Below, one piece after another: positions 60,745-64,000 of a stretch of 64,000 nt of DNA. Each line of letters begins with the position of its first letter. Position 1 is the stretch's first letter. Origin of the DNA: Anaerolineae bacterium. Its GTDB lineage: Bacteria > Chloroflexota > Anaerolineae > Aggregatilineales > Phototrophicaceae. The notes beneath the pieces are model-generated. The model made no database searches. It was not told the DNA's origin and was given only the letters and a program-made list of their open reading frames with translations. The stretch lies in assembly GCA_022824465.1 (NCBI GenBank), contig JAJDZV010000004.1, positions 682,001 through 746,000 on the forward strand, in the 5' to 3' direction. The translations under genes were made by a program, and so were the position numbers.

Positions 60745-61983
60745 ATGAAGATTAGTCGCACTATTGGTCTCGTTCTGATCTGCGCCATGTGGTATACGCT
60801 GGTCGGCATCGCGTCGGCCCAGGACATGGTGACGCTCAGAGTTTGGACGGGTTCCTCGTCGCCGGTGGAGAACGAATTCAAAGAGGCGCAGATCGCCGCC
60901 TTTGAAGAAGCCAACCCCGGGATCGACGTCGAGTTGCTTATTTCGCCGGATTACGGCACACAGATACGGGCTGGTTTCGCCAGTGGCGATTACGCTGAAG
61001 TTTTCACCGTGGGCCAGTTTGACTTCCCGCAGTGGCAGCATGATGGCTTGCTGGCGCCGGGTTCGATGTACATCGAGGCGCAAGACGACATCTATCAGGG
61101 CTTGCGCGATGCCTTTACCGCCGATGGCGAGCTCTATTGCGCCGCTAAGGACTTCTCGACTTTGGCGCTGCTCTACAATATCGACGCTTTTGAAGCCGCC
61201 GGCATCGACGCGCCCAGCGCCGACTGGACCTGGAATGATATGGCTGCCGCTGCTGCTGCGACCACGAATGACGATATGGTCGGCTTCAGCGCCGCCGCCG
61301 ACAAGTTCCGCTGGATGACGCTCTTCTATGCCAATGGCGCCGACGTCTTTGACATGGATGGCGCGGTCGCCTTCGACAGCGATGCCGCGATAGAAGCGCT
61401 CGGCTTCTACCAGAGCTTCGTCGCCGATGGCACGGGCGACCTGCCCGGCAACCTGAACGCCGGCTGGAACGGCGAAGCCTTCGGTCAAGCATCGGCCGCT
61501 ATGACGATCGAAGGCAATTGGGCTATCGGTTATCTCAACGACACGTTCCCCGACCTGAATTGGGGCGTCGCCGAGATCCCGGTCGCGCCAAACGGCGGAC
61601 GCGGCACGCTCACCTTCACCGAGTGCTGGGCGGTCAGCAGCCGCGCGGAAGGCGCCGTCGCTGAAGCGGCTTGGGCGCTGGTCAACTTTCTGACTGGCGA
61701 AGGCGAGCACGGCGGCCACGCTGTTGCCGCTGCTGGCTTCGGGGTGATGCCCGCCCGGGCTCAATTCGCCGACCTGTGGTCGGAGACCGTCGGCGAGGAA
61801 TATGCCGCGTTCGTCACCGGCGCCGGCTATGCCACCGCCCCGATCTTCCCCTTGGGCTTCGGCGATCTTGACGCCGCCGTCAACGAAGCGACTTCGCTGG
61901 TCATGACGATGGAAGACGATGTGGCCGACGCGCTGACTGAAGCAGCCGATGTCGCCCGCGAAATCCAGGCGGAAATGGAGTAG
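60745..61983 (+). CDS. Extracellular solute-binding protein of sugar ABC transporter 2
   Basis: 412 residues. Signal peptide (IGLVLICAMWYTLVGIASAQ) with cleavage ASA-Q and no lipobox Cys. Family 1 fold: LRVWTGSSSPVENEFKEAQI at the start, FTVGQFDFPQWQHDGLLAP near 93, ELYCAAKDFSTLALLYNIDA near 127, and AAMTIEGNWAIGYLNDTFPD near 250. AAGAGGAGGAG precedes the ATG. Second gene of the GH65 operon, 66 bases after it, so it likely binds an alpha-linked disaccharide. Confidence 0.9.
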   Translation: MKISRTIGLVLICAMWYTLVGIASAQDMVTLRVWTGSSSPVENEFKEAQIAAFEEANPGIDVELLISPDYGTQIRAGFASGDYAEVFTVGQFDFPQWQHDGLLAPGSMYIEAQDDIYQGLRDAFTADGELYCAAKDFSTLALLYNIDAFEAAGIDAPSADWTWNDMAAAAAATTNDDMVGFSAAADKFRWMTLFYANGADVFDMDGAVAFDSDAAIEALGFYQSFVADGTGDLPGNLNAGWNGEAFGQASAAMTIEGNWAIGYLNDTFPDLNWGVAEIPVAPNGGRGTLTFTECWAVSSRAEGAVAEAAWALVNFLTGEGEHGGHAVAAAGFGVMPARAQFADLWSETVGEEYAAFVTGAGYATAPIFPLGFGDLDAAVNEATSLVMTMEDDVADALTEAADVAREIQAEME

Positions 61984-62010
61984 CCCGAATCCCGCCGACT
62001 GTTGCAGAAA

Positions 62011-62038
62011 GGGTGGGGCTGGCGCGCCGGTCCCACCC
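62011..62038 (+). promoter_or_regulatory. Strong mRNA hairpin between binding protein and permease genes, operon 2
   Basis: GGGTGGGG...TCCCACCC (7 bp plus a G-T pair) with an inner CTGGC/GCCGG stem, about 12 bp. As in operon 1 it stands between the binding-protein stop and the MalF-type permease and has no adjacent T run. Confidence 0.6.
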
Positions 62039-62083
62039 GCTACTTCAAATAAGAGCATTCTTTAGTTTTCTGGAAACTTAGAT

Positions 62084-63166
62084 ATGAGCGCCGCAACAAC
62101 CGCTGCCGGGAACCCAGTGGCGATTCAAGACCAAGCGCAGCAAAATCGCTCCGATGCCTTTGCCGGCTTGAGTTTCGTCGCGCCCGCGGCAATTGTCCTC
62201 TTCGTCTTTTTGATTCTGCCGCTGCTGGTCGCCTTGTATTTCAGTTTCACCAATTGGTCTGGCACGCGCCCCCTCGATCATCCGGAAGCATACGAGGTTG
62301 TCGGGCTGAAGAATTACGATCGCTGGCTTGTCAGCGGACGGCGGGTCGATGACTTCTATCGCGCCATCCGCAACACGCTTTACTACGTCATCGGCGTCGT
62401 GCCGGTGCAGACGGTTTTCGCCCTGCTGCTGGCGGTGGTGGTCAATCAGCGCTGGCTGACACGGAAGGGCTTCTTTCGCACCGCTTTCTACTTTCCCTCC
62501 ATCACATCGTCGATCGTCGTTTCCTTCATATTCCTGTTTCTTTTTTCCGCGGGAGGACCGATAAACGCCGTTCTGGGCGCGCTCAGCCCAAATTACGAAC
62601 CAGTGGCCTGGACCACCAACAACGATGGCTTGTTTCACCTGCTGCTCGAATCGCTCGGCATCACCGAAGACACTGTCGGCGCCTGGGTCGAGACCGAGAT
62701 TATGGACATCGACATCTGGGAATGGATCGCCGGTCCCAGCGTCGCCCTGTCGACCATAATGGCGCTGGCGATCTGGACAACGACCGGCACGCTGATGGTC
62801 ATCTATCTCGCGGCGCTGCAGGGCATTCCCTCCAGCGTATATGAAGCGGCGGAGGTCGATGGCGCGACCAACTGGGCGCAATTCCGCCATATCACCTTGC
62901 CGCTGCTAAAGCCGACGACATTTTTCGTCGTCACGCTGGGCTTGATTGGCACCTTCCAGGTCTTTGATCAGATCTACGTCTTGCAGAATGACCAGACCGG
63001 GCGCACCACCACCTCCGTCGCCTACCTGGTGTATAACACCGCTTTTGAAGGCAACAGCCCGAACCTGGCGGAAGCGTCAGCCATCGCCATCGTGCTCTTC
63101 GTCATCATCTTCATCGCCACCATCTTGCAACGGCGCTTCGTCGGCGGCGACCGCGCGGAAGAGTAG
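62084..63166 (+). CDS. Sugar ABC transporter permease, MalF type
   Basis: 360 residues. FVAPAAIVLFVFLILPLLVALYFS at the start and FRTAFYFPSITSSIVVSFIF near 145 mark the helices; the EAA loop is SVYEAAEVDGATNWAQFRHI near 250 followed by TLPLLKPTTF. It has an enlarged loop of about 40 residues (EPVAWTTNNDGLF to DIWEWIAGPSVAL, near 165-225), where most family members are shorter. Thirteen bases upstream of the MalG-type gene. Confidence 0.92.
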   Translation: MSAATTAAGNPVAIQDQAQQNRSDAFAGLSFVAPAAIVLFVFLILPLLVALYFSFTNWSGTRPLDHPEAYEVVGLKNYDRWLVSGRRVDDFYRAIRNTLYYVIGVVPVQTVFALLLAVVVNQRWLTRKGFFRTAFYFPSITSSIVVSFIFLFLFSAGGPINAVLGALSPNYEPVAWTTNNDGLFHLLLESLGITEDTVGAWVETEIMDIDIWEWIAGPSVALSTIMALAIWTTTGTLMVIYLAALQGIPSSVYEAAEVDGATNWAQFRHITLPLLKPTTFFVVTLGLIGTFQVFDQIYVLQNDQTGRTTTSVAYLVYNTAFEGNSPNLAEASAIAIVLFVIIFIATILQRRFVGGDRAEE

Positions 63167-63178
63167 GAGGCGCGCATA

Positions 63179-64000
63179 ATGGCTAGTTTGGCATTCACAA
63201 GCCAGTCACACTCGATGCGCAGCCTGTTGCGACGCGTCTTGGCGGTTATGGCAGTCGGCTTTTTGGTCGGCTTCGCGCTGATTCAGATTACGCCTTGCGT
63301 GCTGACCATCGCCAACTCCTTCAAATGCGATGCCGCCGTCGAGAATCGCCCGATGCCCTTCATACCGCTGCCCGAAACAGTAACTTGCCGCGATGAGACT
63401 GGCGTCTTCATCTCGGCGGACGAGCAGGTCGATGGCTTCTTCTTCCGTCCCTCGGTAGATGGCTACCGGAAGATACTCGAGAGTCAACTGCCGCGCTGGG
63501 TCTTTAACACCGCGTTTCTGTCTATCGCCGTCACCATTCTTCGCCTGGTCTTCGACTCCATGGCCGGATACGCCTTGGCGCGTCTGAAATTCCCGGGGAA
63601 CCGCGCCCTGTTCTTCGTTGTGCTGGGTACGATGATGATCCCGGGCGTCGTCTTGCTCATCCCCCGCTTCCTGCTGCTCAAGCAGCTTGGCTTGCTCAAT
63701 ACCTATCAGGGATACATCATCGTCCTGGCGGCCGACGCCTTTGGCATCCTGCTGATGAAGCAATTCTTCGAATCGATCCCGCGCGAGGTGGAGGAAGCGG
63801 CGATGGTCGATGGCGCCAATCGCTATGTAATCTTCTTCCGCATCGTGCTTCCGATGGCGACGCCTGCCTTGACCGCATTGACGATTTTCGGCTTTCAAGG
63901 CAACTGGAACAACTTCATGGACGCCCTGATTATTCTCGGCGGCGATACCGACCTGTACAACTTGCCGCTCGGCTTGACGGTGCTGCGCGGCTCGGGCCTG
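63179..64000 (+). CDS. Sugar ABC transporter permease, MalG type, 3' end outside the window
   Basis: Open from the ATG at 63179 (GTAGGAGG upstream) to the last base; 274 codons seen. TM1 is about residues 20-40, TM2 about 107-128. EAA loop: PREVEEAAMVDGANRYVIFF near 200 followed by RIVLPMATPAL. Between ANSFK (about 45) and YRKIL (about 97) there is an extra external segment with two Cys (SFKCDAAVENRPMP, ETVTCRDETG) that is smaller than, but in the same place as, the insertion in the MalG-type permease of operon 1. Confidence 0.9.
   Translation, partial: MASLAFTSQSHSMRSLLRRVLAVMAVGFLVGFALIQITPCVLTIANSFKCDAAVENRPMPFIPLPETVTCRDETGVFISADEQVDGFFFRPSVDGYRKILESQLPRWVFNTAFLSIAVTILRLVFDSMAGYALARLKFPGNRALFFVVLGTMMIPGVVLLIPRFLLLKQLGLLNTYQGYIIVLAADAFGILLMKQFFESIPREVEEAAMVDGANRYVIFFRIVLPMATPALTALTIFGFQGNWNNFMDALIILGGDTDLYNLPLGLTVLRGSGL

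Overview
The window looks like a chromosomal segment of a GC-rich, aerobic, heterotrophic bacterium, most likely a member of the Chloroflexota (Anaerolineae-like). This is inferred from gene content: an aa3/caa3-type cytochrome oxidase, Uma2 nucleases, a SpoVS-like protein, a cysteine-free L33, PP2C-like/propeller membrane proteins, many DinB proteins and sugar ABC transporters whose binding proteins lack a lipobox. No 16S gene or other decisive marker is present, so the assignment is tentative. I see no prophage, IS element or CRISPR array. Genes are tightly packed, and three convergent pairs overlap by their stop codons.

Layout. 1-1.6 kb: tail of a cytochrome oxidase cluster (coxC, coxD). 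1.7-5.5 kb: two tandem Uma2 nucleases, OsmC, a UPF0316 membrane protein, ksgA and msrA. 5.6-8.9 kb (minus): a stable-RNA and ribosomal operon read tRNA-Thr, tRNA-Tyr, tRNA-Thr, rpmG, tRNA-Trp, secE, nusG, rplK, rplA from a near-consensus promoter. It lacks tuf, tRNA-Gly and rplJL-rpoBC. 9-14.2 kb (minus): a coiled-coil membrane protein and a succinate dehydrogenase operon with a fused SdhC-SdhD anchor and an unrecognised 95-residue protein between sdhA and sdhB. 14.3-19.4 kb: rmuC, a YvcK-like factor, a GT-C-type membrane transferase, efp (Arg at the loop tip) and ridA.

19.4-25.4 kb is the most accessory-looking part. It has two copies of a two-gene module (small helical protein plus HNH nuclease with a shared C-terminal extension), an anaerobic sulfatase maturase with a SEC-C tail, an orphan HsdR_N-type nuclease with a RAMA-like tail flanked by short repeats, small coiled-coil proteins and rluD. 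25.5-30 kb: galE, a phosphoesterase, DUF2277, a quinone reductase and holB. 30-36.7 kb: a secreted Ig-repeat/PPC protein, a Cys-type sulfatase (probable client of the maturase 11 kb away), a PhyH-type dioxygenase and a NapH-like FeS membrane protein. 36.9-41 kb: a Ca/Na exchanger, a methyltransferase and four DinB domains in three tandem genes.

41.2-46.1 kb: sugar ABC operon 1 (binding protein, MalF-type permease, a MalG-type permease carrying a large VCBS/cadherin-like insertion in its first external loop, and a secreted parallel beta-helix protein). 46.1-58.2 kb: a VWA protein, SpoVS, transketolase, a polyprenol-phosphate mannosyltransferase-like enzyme, ThuA, a PP2C-like/propeller membrane protein, and a membrane protein next to a YtkA-PCuAC copper lipoprotein, then a GNAT. 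58.4-64 kb: sugar ABC operon 2, led by a GH65 disaccharide phosphorylase behind a promoter with a perfect LacI-type palindrome and followed by binding protein and two permeases, the last cut by the window end. Both ABC operons carry a strong hairpin between binding protein and first permease. No ATPase subunit is visible for either transporter.
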